In this document: piece after piece, positions 7,930 to 16,962 of the stretch | Layout of the letters: the number at the start of each line of letters is the position of its first letter | How positions within the stretch are numbered: position 1 is the first letter of the stretch | From: VXRD01 sp965232265 | Lineage (GTDB): Bacteria > Latescibacterota > UBA2968 | DNA length: 64,000 nucleotides | Direction of reading: 5' to 3' | NCBI GenBank assembly: GCA_965232265.1 | Contig: CBDDPH010000002.1 | Location: 2,046,001 to 2,110,000, forward strand | Position numbers and translations under genes: made by a program | Notes under the pieces: model-generated | Told to the model about the DNA's origin: nothing | What the model saw: the letters and a program-made list of their open reading frames with translations, nothing else | The model's database searches: none

Positions 7930-8064
7930 GGTTGGCCCAAGGGCAACCATTTCGTGTACCAAAAAAGAAAGGCCCTCGCGCGAGTTCTTGGCGGGACGGC
8001 GCGAGGACCCCAGATCACACCCACAGGTACAGGCGGTGTGTCATCAATAGCTTTTGGGCCAACC
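7930..8064 (-). ncRNA. Structured intergenic element with an 11-bp closing stem; candidate minus-strand small RNA
   Basis: GGTTGGCCCAA (7930-7940) and TTGGGCCAACC (8054-8064) are perfect inverted repeats. They enclose two more hairpins: CCTCGCGC/GCGCGAGG (7974-7981 with 7999-8006) and CACACC/GGTGTG (8016-8021 with 8035-8040). Read on the minus strand, the CG-rich hairpin is followed by GGCCTTTCTTTTTT, an intrinsic-terminator pattern at 7961-8006. A TATATTATT stretch near 8105-8115 on the minus strand could be a -10 box, but I found no good -35. An alternative pairing, GGTTG with CAACC (7930-7934 with 7944-7948), competes with the closing stem, so a switch-like element is conceivable. I could not match it to a known RNA family. 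Confidence 0.35.
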
Positions 8065-8151
8065 TCTTTTCCGTTGTGACGTAGCCGTTAAATGTTGTGT
8101 TTCAATAATATACAAGTTTTATATTTTTTGCTACTGCAAATTTGATACAAC

Positions 8152-8180
8152 TTGAAAAACCGCGGCAAGTGTCGTATAAT
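8152..8180 (+). promoter_or_regulatory. Sigma70-type promoter of recD2
   Basis: TTGAAA (8152-8157), a 17-bp spacer and a consensus TATAAT (8175-8180), 52 bp upstream of the recD2 ATG. Confidence 0.75.
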
Positions 8181-8232
8181 TCTTCTACCAATCCGATTGA
8201 GTTGATGGGGGATCTGTTCGTCGAGGTTTTAT

Positions 8233-10407
8233 ATGGCTCAGCTTCGCGGTATTGTGGATCGCATTACATTTCAAAACGAAGAGAATGGATACACGGTTGC
8301 CCGTTTGCAGGCAGAGGGATCCACCGCCTACAACAACCCTCTGGCGACCATTGTGGGCGAAATGCTGTCGATCAACCCGGGCGAAACTGTGATTCTGGAA
8401 GGCGAATGGACAACCCATAAGCAATATGGCTCACAGTTCAAAATTGAATCCTACCAGACCGTGCATCCATCTACAGTAGAGGGCATGCGGCGGTATTTGG
8501 GTTCGGGATTGATCAAAGGCATCGGACCCGTCACGGCAAAACGGATTGTGGATCACTTTGGCAAAGAAGCGCTCGACGTCATCGAAAGAGATCCCGAGCG
8601 ATTGGTCGAAGTCGAGGGATTGGGGACAAAACGCGCAAAGTGGATTATCAAAGCCTGGGAAGACCAGCGCGAGATCCACAATGTCATGCTATTCTTGCAA
8701 TCGCACGAAGTGGGCACGGGGTACGCCGTAAAAATATGGAAAAAGTACGGGCAGAAAGCCGTTGAATTGATTCGAGAAAATCCCTATCGCCTCTCGGTAG
8801 ATGTTTGGGGCATTGGCTTTTTGACGGCAGACCGCATCGCGCAAAAAATGGGCATACCCGCGCATTCAGACCGGCGCATCCAGGCCGGTATTTTGCATGT
8901 CCTCAATGAAGCCGCAGACAAAGAAGGACATGTATTTTTGCCTGAAGACGCGCTCATTGAATCGTGTGCCGAAGCACTCGATGTCCCCATCGATGCAATC
9001 GCACCGTGCGTGGCGCAATTGCTCTCCGAAGAATCAATTATCGTAGATGACGAACGGGTGTATTTGCCGCATTTGTACTATGCCGAACAGGGCGCGGCAA
9101 CGCGATGCTATCAATTATCCCAGGTACAACGCATTGAACTGGGCAATATCCCGGCGGAGATCAGGGCCATAGAACAGCGCGACGGGGTGACATTCGCGCC
9201 CCGTCAAAAACTGGCATTGGAAAAGGCATTGTCGCACAATTTGCTGGTATTGACAGGTGGGCCCGGAACGGGCAAAACAACGACCATTAAAGGGCTGATC
9301 GCACTTTTAGAGGCGCGAAACAAAAAAATCGCACTGGCAGCGCCAACAGGACGCGCGGCCAAGCGGATGTCTGAGGCGACCGGGCATGAGGCCAAAACCA
9401 TCCACAGATTGCTAAAATTTAGCCCATCTGAAATGGCGTTTGAGAAAAACTTTGATAATCCTCTGGAAATCGATGCCCTGATTGTCGATGAAATATCCAT
9501 GGTCGATACGGTTCTGATGAACAGCCTATTGCGCGCTGTACCAATCAGCACTTCGGTGGTCCTGGTAGGCGATGTCGATCAGTTGCCCTCGGTCGGCGCG
9601 GGAAATGTGTTGAAGGATGTCATTGCATCTGGCATTGTAGAAGTTGTGGAACTCAACGAGATCTTTCGGCAGGCACAAACGAGCCGCATCATTACCAATG
9701 CCCACGCGATCAACCGCGGCGAAATGCCCGATGTACAAAATGATCGCGATGCGGATTTCTTTTTTCTCCGAGTCGCTGAACCCGATCAGGTCGTTGAGAC
9801 GGTTTGTGGATTGTGTGCTGCACGTTTGCCGCGCACATATCGTCTGAACAGTATTGACGATATTCAAGTACTCGTGCCGATGTATCGCGGAGAGACCGGC
9901 GCAAACAATCTCAACCAGGTCTTGCAGGACGAGTTAAATCCCAAAGGACAGGAGATGACGCGGGGCGGTATCCGCTTTCGGGTGGGCGATAAAGTGATGC
10001 AGGTGCGAAATAACTACGACCGCGATGTTTTTAATGGGGATATTGGGCGCGTTTTCGGAATAGAAGACGATATATTGCGCGTGCGGTTTCAGGACCGCGT
10101 CATAGAATACGAGTTTTCGGAATTGGACGAGTTGGTGCTGGCCTATGCCATGAGCGTACACAAAAGCCAGGGGGCAGAATTTCGCGCCGTAGTCATGCCA
10201 TTGACCACGCAACACTATATGATGTTACAGCGCAACTTGTTGTACACAGCCATTACGCGGGCGCGAGAACTGGTCGTAATCGTAGGCACAAAACGGGCAC
10301 TTGGGATGGCAGTTCGCAACAATCGGGTTGCCGAGCGACACACGACCCTATCGCCGCGCATTCGGGGTGGACTTGTCGAAGAACCTGTTCAGGGAAATTT
10401 ATTGTGA
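8233..10407 (+). CDS. recD2: RecD2-type ATP-dependent 5'-3' DNA helicase
   Basis: A 724-residue helicase of the RecD/TraA superfamily 1B. An N-terminal OB-like region (residues 1-75, 'VDRITFQNEENGYTVARLQA') and tandem helix-hairpin-helix segments ('GLIKGIGPVTAKRIVDHFG', 'VEGLGTKRAKWI') precede the motor. Walker A is 'GGPGTGKTTT' at 342-350; Walker B is 'LIVDEISMVD'; 'VGDVDQLPSVGAGNVL' and the late 'SVHKSQGAEF' are standard SF1B motifs. The long N-terminal extension and the absence of recB or recC nearby mark it as RecD2, the form that works outside RecBCD in bacteria and acts in repair and recombination. A consensus promoter lies directly upstream. It appears to be monocistronic, with a different-looking porin gene after a 98-bp gap. 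Confidence 0.95.
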   Translation: MAQLRGIVDRITFQNEENGYTVARLQAEGSTAYNNPLATIVGEMLSINPGETVILEGEWTTHKQYGSQFKIESYQTVHPSTVEGMRRYLGSGLIKGIGPVTAKRIVDHFGKEALDVIERDPERLVEVEGLGTKRAKWIIKAWEDQREIHNVMLFLQSHEVGTGYAVKIWKKYGQKAVELIRENPYRLSVDVWGIGFLTADRIAQKMGIPAHSDRRIQAGILHVLNEAADKEGHVFLPEDALIESCAEALDVPIDAIAPCVAQLLSEESIIVDDERVYLPHLYYAEQGAATRCYQLSQVQRIELGNIPAEIRAIEQRDGVTFAPRQKLALEKALSHNLLVLTGGPGTGKTTTIKGLIALLEARNKKIALAAPTGRAAKRMSEATGHEAKTIHRLLKFSPSEMAFEKNFDNPLEIDALIVDEISMVDTVLMNSLLRAVPISTSVVLVGDVDQLPSVGAGNVLKDVIASGIVEVVELNEIFRQAQTSRIITNAHAINRGEMPDVQNDRDADFFFLRVAEPDQVVETVCGLCAARLPRTYRLNSIDDIQVLVPMYRGETGANNLNQVLQDELNPKGQEMTRGGIRFRVGDKVMQVRNNYDRDVFNGDIGRVFGIEDDILRVRFQDRVIEYEFSELDELVLAYAMSVHKSQGAEFRAVVMPLTTQHYMMLQRNLLYTAITRARELVVIVGTKRALGMAVRNNRVAERHTTLSPRIRGGLVEEPVQGNLL

Positions 10408-10435
10408 TAGATGGGTTGTTTTTTGATAGCTTATA

Positions 10436-10463
10436 TTGTCTAAATTTCATAATATATTATACT
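10436..10463 (+). promoter_or_regulatory. Possible promoter of the porin gene
   Basis: TTGTCT (10436-10441), a 16-bp spacer and TATACT (10458-10463), in an A+T-rich gap ahead of the porin gene. An AGGAGG Shine-Dalgarno at 10494-10499 marks that gene's start. Confidence 0.4.
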
Positions 10464-10505
10464 TAATGTGATCTCTAATTAAAAGAATGCCCACAGGAGG
10501 CTGGT

Positions 10506-11705
10506 ATGCTGTCGAAATGGTTGGTTGGTATAGCGATAACTGTCATTATAGCAAGTGGTATTGAAGCCACAGATATCGAGTTTGGGGGGCAAGTTCGGCC
10601 TCGCATGGAATTTCGAGATCCCGTTGGCAATGGGCACGACGTATTCACATCCATGCGTACCCGACTGAATATCACAGCGAACTTAGGTCGAGAAGTGAAT
10701 GTATTTATCCAATTGCAAGATGTGCGGTTGTGGGGCGAAGAAACCAACACCCTCACCGATTATAATGCCGATAATTTCGACTTCCATCAGGCGTATATGG
10801 ACATCATAGATATGGGTGACTCGGCCATATCCCTTCGCATTGGACGGCAGGCAATAGGACTGGGCGGGCAGCGCATAATCGGCGCAGTCGAATGGGCGCA
10901 ACAAGGGCGTGCATTCGATGGCGTTCTCGCAACCGCCAAAACCCAATGGGGCAAAGTTCAAGGGGTTGGCGTTCGCCTATCCGATACCACAGCCGAAGGT
11001 ATAGATGGCAATGCCTATCTGGCCGCTTTGTATGCGACCGCATCGGGAACGAACACATCCGCAGATTTTTACGGCATCTACCATCACGTATCCCCCAAAG
11101 GGTTCAACAGAAGTGATAACACGCGGCTATGGACACTCGGCGCACGCATTTACGGCGAAAAGTCGAACTGGATCTACCGCGCAGAAGGCTCTTTCCAAAC
11201 AGGCGAACGGCGCGGGCCGAATGGCTCGGCATTTATGTTTGGCGGCAGACTGGGCACAACACTGGGCAAAAGCAACCTGACCCTGTGGTACGATTATTTG
11301 TCTGGCGATGGCAATTTCAAAGACAGCAAATGGAAATCGTTTGATACGCTGTTTGCAACCAATCACAAATACTACGGATTTGCCGATTTATTTCTCAACA
11401 TCCCCGTCCACACGCAAAATCGCGGCCTTCAGGACTTTGCGCTAAAAGTATCCGTACCGCTGGATGACGAAGAACAGTGGCGTTTGGCAGCGGATGCACA
11501 TGTGTTCTTTCTCGCCCAAAGAATCGATTTGGACTCGGGGCACCTGGCAGATGAACTCGATTTAACGCTTTCCTATCAATACAGCGATCATGTGACATTT
11601 GCCACGGGTTATACCATTGCCGTACCGCGAGATGCCATCAAAGCATTGGGTCGATTGAACGAGAACATGCACTGGGCTTATGTGATGAGCAATGTTTCAT
11701 TTTAA
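10506..11705 (+). CDS. Outer-membrane beta-barrel protein of the alginate-export/porin type
   Basis: A 399-residue protein with a signal peptide (MLSKWLVGIAITVIIASGIEA), strong AGGAGG ribosome-binding site and alternating hydrophobic/polar strands throughout. It closes with the short aromatic-ending strand 'WAYVMSNVSF', the usual C-terminal signal for barrel insertion. The block 'QLQDVRLWGEE' followed by 'DFHQAYMDI' and 'LRIGRQAIGLGGQRIIG' is typical of the alginate-export (AlgE-like) family, which also includes many general porins of uncertain substrate. No alginate or polysaccharide biosynthesis genes adjoin it, so the substrate is open. A strong bidirectional terminator follows, suggesting a single-gene transcription unit. 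Confidence 0.82.
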   Translation: MLSKWLVGIAITVIIASGIEATDIEFGGQVRPRMEFRDPVGNGHDVFTSMRTRLNITANLGREVNVFIQLQDVRLWGEETNTLTDYNADNFDFHQAYMDIIDMGDSAISLRIGRQAIGLGGQRIIGAVEWAQQGRAFDGVLATAKTQWGKVQGVGVRLSDTTAEGIDGNAYLAALYATASGTNTSADFYGIYHHVSPKGFNRSDNTRLWTLGARIYGEKSNWIYRAEGSFQTGERRGPNGSAFMFGGRLGTTLGKSNLTLWYDYLSGDGNFKDSKWKSFDTLFATNHKYYGFADLFLNIPVHTQNRGLQDFALKVSVPLDDEEQWRLAADAHVFFLAQRIDLDSGHLADELDLTLSYQYSDHVTFATGYTIAVPRDAIKALGRLNENMHWAYVMSNVSF

Positions 11706-11726
11706 TTCAAACCCGCACCTACAGGA

Positions 11727-11767
11727 AATAGGCGAGGAGATTTTTCCCTCGCCTATTATTTTTTAAA
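11727..11767 (+). terminator. Bidirectional intrinsic terminator
   Basis: AATAGGCGAGG (11727-11737) pairs with CCTCGCCTATT (11747-11757) over a 9-nt loop and is followed by ATTTTTT. It lies between the convergent porin and tsaC genes, overlapping the last codon of tsaC. Confidence 0.85.
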
Positions 11768-12377
11768 TGTAAATATGCGCCCTGAGTTCTTGGGCAGGAA
11801 TAGCACCTTCGCGCAGGAGAATTGCGCGGTCGGTAGAAACATCGACAAGTGTAGAAGGGCGCGCACTGTCAGAAGGCCCACCGTCGAGAATGAGATCGAG
11901 ATGCTCGCCGAGTGCGTTTTCCACCTCACATGCCGAACGCGCCGGAGGCTCTGTAGAGCGATTGGCACTCGTACTCGTGAGAGGTCCGCCGAGTGCCATG
12001 AGCAATCGGGTGGCAATGGGCGAACTCGAATGGCGGAGAGCCACCGTATCGCGTCCGCCGAGCAAGGCGGGTGAAAGATCGGGATTGGCGCGAAAAACAA
12101 GGGTAAGCGGCCCCGGCCAAAAAGCATCAATGAGTATTTGAGCAGTCGGAGAGACAGCGCGAACAAGCCTTGAAAGATCATCTACACCGCGAATCAAGAG
12201 AATGATCCCCTTGTCCTCCGCGCGCCCTTTGGCAATAAAAATTTTCTGAATAGCCTCAGCGTTGTGGGGATCTGCCCCCAGGCCATACACAGTCTCGGTC
12301 GGATAGGCAATCAGGCCGCCGTTTTTAATCATATCGGCAGCCTGATTGATGTTTTGAGGCGTTGGCAGTGCGATCAT
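11763..12377 (-). CDS. tsaC: L-threonylcarbamoyladenylate synthase (Sua5/YciO/YrdC family)
   Basis: A 204-residue single-domain TsaC-type enzyme. It makes threonylcarbamoyl-AMP from threonine, bicarbonate and ATP for the t6A modification of ANN-decoding tRNAs. Typical blocks are 'GGLIAYPTETVYGLGADPHN' near the N-terminus, 'IFIAKGR' (the KxR element), and 'PLTSTSANRS' in the nucleotide-binding region. The Sua5 C-terminal domain found in longer homologues is absent, so this is the short TsaC/YwlC-like form. It is minus strand, 177 bp beyond the end of the VCBS/dockerin gene, and probably transcribed separately from it since a repeat element lies between. Confidence 0.93.
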   Translation of the reverse strand: MIALPTPQNINQAADMIKNGGLIAYPTETVYGLGADPHNAEAIQKIFIAKGRAEDKGIILLIRGVDDLSRLVRAVSPTAQILIDAFWPGPLTLVFRANPDLSPALLGGRDTVALRHSSSPIATRLLMALGGPLTSTSANRSTEPPARSACEVENALGEHLDLILDGGPSDSARPSTLVDVSTDRAILLREGAIPAQELRAHIYI

Positions 12378-12463
12378 AGTTAAAGATTTTTTTTACGGAT
12401 CAAAACCTTCTGGATTGCGGCTAAAATCCTGCCGCAATGACGACGACTACGCCTATCGTCACG

Positions 12464-12489
12464 CCTGCAGGCTCTAAGCAGGCGTCCAG
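12464..12489. repeat. Dispersed hairpin repeat (CCTGC...TAAGCAGGCGTCCAG family)
   Basis: CCTGCAGGCTCTAAGCAGG with GCGTCCAG after it. It shares 16 of 17 trailing bases with the copy at 26364-26397 and folds through CCTGC/GCAGG. The 177-bp gap holding it has no gene. Confidence 0.65.
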
Positions 12490-12554
12490 TAAATTCAGGC
12501 AAGAAACTTATTTGAAAGATGAATAATTATCTACCTGCTGTTGCATTCCACCTC

Positions 12555-15500
12555 TCACTTCATCCTTCTCACCTCATAAACTTTGACAAAACGCAAAAAA
12601 TCGCCAAATCCAACCCGACCATCGGCATCGAGATCAAAGCGCGAGTCGGCAGAGCCAAACGCATTGACAAAAATCAAAAAGTCGCTGAACTCGAGCCGAC
12701 CATCGGCATTGAAATCGCAGGATTTTGTAAGCGGCGCAGCAAGGGATTGTTCGGTGATGTGGATAACGCGATTGACCGACAAATCGTCGGTCTCATGCTG
12801 GACAATGCCACTGGGCCAGCGCAGAGTGAGCATCTCGACCTGTTCGGCTCTGCCCACACCAAATATGGGCACGAGCGCGTCTTGCGACAAAAAGGACGCG
12901 CCGCCTGTGATTTCTCGAATGGCGCGGCGGTTATTGCCATCTCTGTCTTTGAACGCAATTTCGAGGCGCGTACCAATCGCATCGGGGCTGCTTTCTGTGC
13001 CGCGAAGCCGGATAGCGAGCCAGTTGCCATTGGCCTCGCGGTTGCGAAAAAGGGCGTCCGGGCCATTTTGCACGGCGACATAAAAATCGAGTCTCCCATC
13101 GCCATCGTAATCGGCAAGGGCAACGCCGCGGCTGTCCGAATTCAGGGCAACGCCCAAAGAATCGGATATGTCGGTGAAATGCCCATCCTCATTTTTGTAA
13201 TACAAATTGGGCTGGCCTCTGTTGGTGACATAGAGATCGAGATCGCCATCGTTGTCAAAATCACCCCATACCGCGCCTCGGCTTTGTCCATCGTGGGCGA
13301 GGCCCAACTCCGTCGCGCGATCTCTGAACGCGCCATTGCCTTCGTTTGTATAGAACCTGTTATTCGCGCCAAAATAGGGGATAAACAGATCGAGATCGCC
13401 ATCGTTGTCAAAATCACCCCACGCCGCGCCAAAACTCGGTCCTTCATCGATGGGATTAAAAATATCTTCTATGGACGCGAAGCGCGCGCCATCATTGCGA
13501 AAGAGACGGTTGGGTCCGCTATTTGCCAAAAACAGATCGAGATCGCCATCGTTGTCAAAATCACCCCAGGCGGGTTGAATCCCACTTTCCGTATCCCTCA
13601 GCCCCAGGCTATCGGCCAGTTCGGAAAAACGGTTGCCATTATTCTGGTAAAAGCGATTCGCGCCAAAATTGGCAACGTAGAGATCGAGATCGCCATCGCG
13701 GTCGTAATCGCCCCACGCCGCGCCATACCCATCGCCGGAATCGTCAACACCCATCGCCGGTGCCACATCTGTAAAGCCAGCCCCGTCATTGCGATATAAC
13801 CGGTTCGGCTCGCCAAAATTGGTGACGTAGAGATCGAGATCGCCATCGCGGTCGTAATCGCCCCAGACGCCCGCGCTACCATCGCCGGAATCGTCAACAC
13901 CCATCGCCGGTGCCACATCTGTAAAGCCAGCCCCGTCATTGCGATATAACCGGTTCGGCTCTCTGCTACGCACGAGGTAGAGATCGGGATCATTGTCATT
14001 GTCAAAATCTGCCCACGCTGCGCCAAATCCCGCGCCCGTATCGCCCAAACCCGCGTTGAGGGCCTCATCGACAAACCCGCCGGGTTGGGCACTTTCCCCA
14101 ATACCCTGCAAGATGAGTGTGGACGTGGGGTTTGCCAACGCGTTGCTGTAAATGGTGAGCGTGGCTTCGTGCTGCCCCTCGGCTTGCGGGCGAAATGCGA
14201 TGGAAAGCTGCTGGCTTTGTCCCGCGTCAATCCGCAAGGTATCGGTTTGCTCCACCACAAATTGCGAGTCGTTCGTCGTGGCATTGGAAACGATCAGCAC
14301 ACCCTCGCCGAGGTTGTCAATGCGAACCGACAATATTTGAGACCGCCCGGTGAGTGTGGGATCGAAAATTAAGACATCGGTCGGAAAAAGTCCGATATCC
14401 GGCTCAGCCCCCAGACCTTGCACAGCGACAGCGACGGAAGGCGTGCGCGGATCGTCGGTGGTGAGGGTGATACGCCCCCCGACAGCCCCCCGTTGCGCGG
14501 GATCAAACACAATTTCAATGTCGGCGATTTGGGCAATGCCGATTTCGAGGGGCAATGCCGATAAAATGCGAAACGCGGAGGTATCGGAAATCGCTGTCTC
14601 AACGCGAACGGGCACATTGCCCCGATTTTCAACGCGCAAACGCCGCACAGCGGGATCGCCAAAGCTGACCTCGCCAAAGTCGATATTCTTGGAGAGAACG
14701 TTGAACAAGGGCATGCGGAACGCGGGATCGCGCAATTTGCGGATGCGATTGTTGGCGGCGTCGATAAAAATGAGATCCCCATTGCCATCAACCAGCAAAT
14801 GTGTGGGCTGCGCCAGGTCAGACAGAAGACCGAGTGTATCTTCAGGACCCGCGCCCGCAATACCCGTTCCCGCGATAGTCAATACATTGCCCGTTTCCGC
14901 TTCGACCACGCGAATGCGATTATTGCCCGTATCGCCAATATAGACATTGCCGGATTCATCGACCGCAACGCCCAAAGGATTAAAAAATAGAGCACTTATC
15001 GCTGCACCACCATCGCCCTTGTAGAGATCTTCTGACTGATCTTCCGCAGAAGTCGCCGCCCGTCCAGCTACGGTATTGATCACGACAACAACAGTCGCAT
15101 CTTGCGTTGCCCTGCTAATCCGGCGAATGCGCCCATTTTTAAAATCCGCAATCAAAAGATCGCCATTACCCGTCACAGCCAATTGCCCAGGCGTCAAACC
15201 CGCCCGAGTCGCCAGCCCGCCATCCTGAATACTCGACGCCTGAGCACTGCCATTGCCCGCGATTGTACCAATGGTATTATTCGCCAGATTAAATTGCCGC
15301 ACGCGGTTGTTGCCCTGTCCATTCTCGCCATCGGAAATTAAAAGAGCGACATCGCCCAACATCGTCAGCGCGACAATCTCGTGGAACGTAGCTTGTAGCG
15401 CGGGTACCAGATCATTGAAACCACCTTCGCCCGTACCCGCAACCGTCGTAATAATACCGGAAGGATCGATACGCCGAATGCGCCGATTGAGAACCTCACT

Positions 15501-15881
15501 TTCACTTGCGCCACCGCTGCTGATATAAATATTGCCCGCGCCATCGACCGCAATGGCATTGGGCGTATTGAGCAAGGCACTCGTCGCCGGCCCGCCATCG
15601 CCCGAGAATCCCGGTTCCCCAGTACCCGCGACCGTCGTGATAATACCCGTTATCGCATCCACCCGCCGAATGCGGTGATTATCCGTATCCGCGATATAGA
15701 GATTACCCCGTGTATCGAGCGCGATTCCGAGCGGACGATTGAGCGCGACATCTGTCGCCAACACATTATCGCCATCTTCCGACCCACCACCGGCAATCGT
15801 GACAATCGCACCGCGTGACTGAGCAAAAACACCTGCTCCCGAGATCAGGAGACTAGACAAAAATATAAAAATATATCGCAT
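12555..15881 (-). CDS. Large secreted NHL-repeat / VCBS (FG-GAP) / ASPIC / dockerin protein
   Basis: About 1108 residues from MRYIFIFLSSLLISGAGVFA, a clear signal peptide. The order is: NHL beta-propeller repeats (about residues 20-370, units such as 'LNRPLGIALDTRGNLYIADT'); two choice-of-anchor-D-like Ig domains (about 385-615, 'ENRGNVPVRVE'); seven VCBS/FG-GAP repeats with calcium-binding loops of the form DxDxDGDLDLY; an ASPIC/UnbV domain ('NWLAIRLRG'); and a C-terminal type I dockerin pair ('DFNADGRLEFSDF', 'DLDADGRVGFGDF'). The protein is therefore extracellular or surface-bound, calcium-dependent and likely adhesive or structural. An upstream extension to 16151 is rejected because it runs through the metE-like gene. 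No cohesin partner is visible here. Two VCBS units are identical over 80 bp. Confidence 0.9.
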   Translation of the reverse strand: MRYIFIFLSSLLISGAGVFAQSRGAIVTIAGGGSEDGDNVLATDVALNRPLGIALDTRGNLYIADTDNHRIRRVDAITGIITTVAGTGEPGFSGDGGPATSALLNTPNAIAVDGAGNIYISSGGASESEVLNRRIRRIDPSGIITTVAGTGEGGFNDLVPALQATFHEIVALTMLGDVALLISDGENGQGNNRVRQFNLANNTIGTIAGNGSAQASSIQDGGLATRAGLTPGQLAVTGNGDLLIADFKNGRIRRISRATQDATVVVVINTVAGRAATSAEDQSEDLYKGDGGAAISALFFNPLGVAVDESGNVYIGDTGNNRIRVVEAETGNVLTIAGTGIAGAGPEDTLGLLSDLAQPTHLLVDGNGDLIFIDAANNRIRKLRDPAFRMPLFNVLSKNIDFGEVSFGDPAVRRLRVENRGNVPVRVETAISDTSAFRILSALPLEIGIAQIADIEIVFDPAQRGAVGGRITLTTDDPRTPSVAVAVQGLGAEPDIGLFPTDVLIFDPTLTGRSQILSVRIDNLGEGVLIVSNATTNDSQFVVEQTDTLRIDAGQSQQLSIAFRPQAEGQHEATLTIYSNALANPTSTLILQGIGESAQPGGFVDEALNAGLGDTGAGFGAAWADFDNDNDPDLYLVRSREPNRLYRNDGAGFTDVAPAMGVDDSGDGSAGVWGDYDRDGDLDLYVTNFGEPNRLYRNDGAGFTDVAPAMGVDDSGDGYGAAWGDYDRDGDLDLYVANFGANRFYQNNGNRFSELADSLGLRDTESGIQPAWGDFDNDGDLDLFLANSGPNRLFRNDGARFASIEDIFNPIDEGPSFGAAWGDFDNDGDLDLFIPYFGANNRFYTNEGNGAFRDRATELGLAHDGQSRGAVWGDFDNDGDLDLYVTNRGQPNLYYKNEDGHFTDISDSLGVALNSDSRGVALADYDGDGRLDFYVAVQNGPDALFRNREANGNWLAIRLRGTESSPDAIGTRLEIAFKDRDGNNRRAIREITGGASFLSQDALVPIFGVGRAEQVEMLTLRWPSGIVQHETDDLSVNRVIHITEQSLAAPLTKSCDFNADGRLEFSDFLIFVNAFGSADSRFDLDADGRVGFGDFLRFVKVYEVRRMK
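13731..13810. repeat. 80-bp direct repeat, copy 1, inside the VCBS region
   Basis: Identical over 80 bp to 13881-13960, offset 150 bp, that is, one 50-residue VCBS unit. Flanking DNA of the units is similar but not identical. This indicates recent duplication or gene conversion of a repeat unit. Confidence 0.92.
13881..13960. repeat. 80-bp direct repeat, copy 2, inside the VCBS region
   Basis: Second copy of the 80-bp identical segment described for 13731-13810. Confidence 0.92.
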
Positions 15882-15918
15882 GGTAAAATTATAGGACGGA
15901 ATACTACTACCGATCTTC

Positions 15919-16962
15919 TCACTTCTCACTTCCCAAATAGAGATCTCTCCCTTGTGCGAGGGCTGCGATTTTGCGGTCTGCCACCGAGCGTTTGAGCATC
16001 CAGAACCCGCAATCGGGATGAATAAACGCGATGCGTCCCGAGCCGAGTTCTTTTTCAGCCCGGTCGAGGCGTCGGGCAATCTGTTCGGCAGTTTCAACAT
16101 GGTTAATTTTGATGTCAACCACGCCGATGCCCAGTTTGATGCGCGGATCAATTTCTTTCAGAGCAACCAGATCATCATCCGGGCGATGGGCCAGTTCGAG
16201 AACGAGATGATCGGTGTGCAAGTTGTTGAGAAAATCGATAAGCACGCGCCATGTGCCGCGTTGGATGGTTTGCCCACCGTAATTTCCAAAACAAAAGTGA
16301 ACCGCTCTTTCGGTATCGGAATCAACCGCGTCGAGCACCCTATTGATCGCCTTCGCTGCGATAGGCCCGTCCTCGGGATTACCCGGAATATTGGCTTCAT
16401 CGACCTGCACACAGGCGCATGGCAGGCCGCGCACCTGATCGGCCAACACATCGGCCACCCCCATGAGCAGGGCTTCAAAATCTCCGTAGTAATTGTCGAG
16501 TAAGGTGCGGGCGAGCATATAGGGGCTGGTAAGCGTAAATTTAAAATCCCCCCCTGCAACGCTTGCCGCGCGCAAACAGTCGGATAACAGGTCGAGTGAC
16601 CCCTCTGAAAGCGCGTCATCGACAACAGCGGCGGGTTTGGCGCGAAAGTCCATAGATTGCTGCTGGCGAAATGTCTCGACCTCAGTACGCCCAAAATCGG
16701 CGCGTGTACCGCCCATTGGGCGCACAAAATATTCGATCATGCCATTGGTCTCGGGATGATTGATATCAAATCGGTAGAGTTCGCCATCGGTAGGCAGATC
16801 AATCCCAGCTTGACGCTGCGTATCAAAAATAACCCGCGTAGCATCGACAACGGCGGTTTCACTCGGTGCTGCTACGAGCCAGTCGGGCAGCGGATAAGAC
16901 CCCACTGTGGTGGTGAGAATTGTATTCGGGTGTTCAGGCATGGAAATACCTCGCTTACTCAC
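15919..16962 (-). CDS. MetE-like cobalamin-independent methyltransferase (short form)
   Basis: About 347 residues resembling the C-terminal catalytic half of cobalamin-independent methionine synthase (UROD/MetE-like fold). It has 'TTTVGSYPLP' at the N-terminus, 'VQVDEANIPGNPEDG', 'HFCFGNYGG' and 'HPDCGFWMLKRSVADRKIAAL' near the end, where the Cys is a zinc-ligand position. It lacks the N-terminal half of full MetE. Proteins of this form are annotated variously as methionine synthases or as alkyl/epoxyalkane-CoM-type transferases, so the acceptor is uncertain. The start is either a GTG at 16962, overlapping the wzz stop by 4 bp, or the ATG at 16941 (MPEHPNTILT). It ends the lepA-to-metE operon-like run. 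Confidence 0.78.
   Translation of the reverse strand: MSKRGISMPEHPNTILTTTVGSYPLPDWLVAAPSETAVVDATRVIFDTQRQAGIDLPTDGELYRFDINHPETNGMIEYFVRPMGGTRADFGRTEVETFRQQQSMDFRAKPAAVVDDALSEGSLDLLSDCLRAASVAGGDFKFTLTSPYMLARTLLDNYYGDFEALLMGVADVLADQVRGLPCACVQVDEANIPGNPEDGPIAAKAINRVLDAVDSDTERAVHFCFGNYGGQTIQRGTWRVLIDFLNNLHTDHLVLELAHRPDDDLVALKEIDPRIKLGIGVVDIKINHVETAEQIARRLDRAEKELGSGRIAFIHPDCGFWMLKRSVADRKIAALAQGRDLYLGSEK

Noticed and set aside
7698..8232. Short plus-strand frames in the gene-free region (7817-8050, 7893-8084)
   Set aside because: They have no family match, no clear ribosome-binding site, and run through the inverted repeats.
12519..13799. A 426-residue plus-strand open frame opposite the VCBS/dockerin gene
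   Set aside because: It is the complement of the acidic Asp/Gly-rich VCBS repeats, contains repetitive 'QIEIAIVVKITPRRA'-like segments that follow from those codons, and has no family match.
15882..16151. Extended start for the VCBS/dockerin protein up to 16151
   Set aside because: The added codons run through the MetE-like gene and the signal peptide at MRYIFIFLSSLLI is a far better N-terminus.
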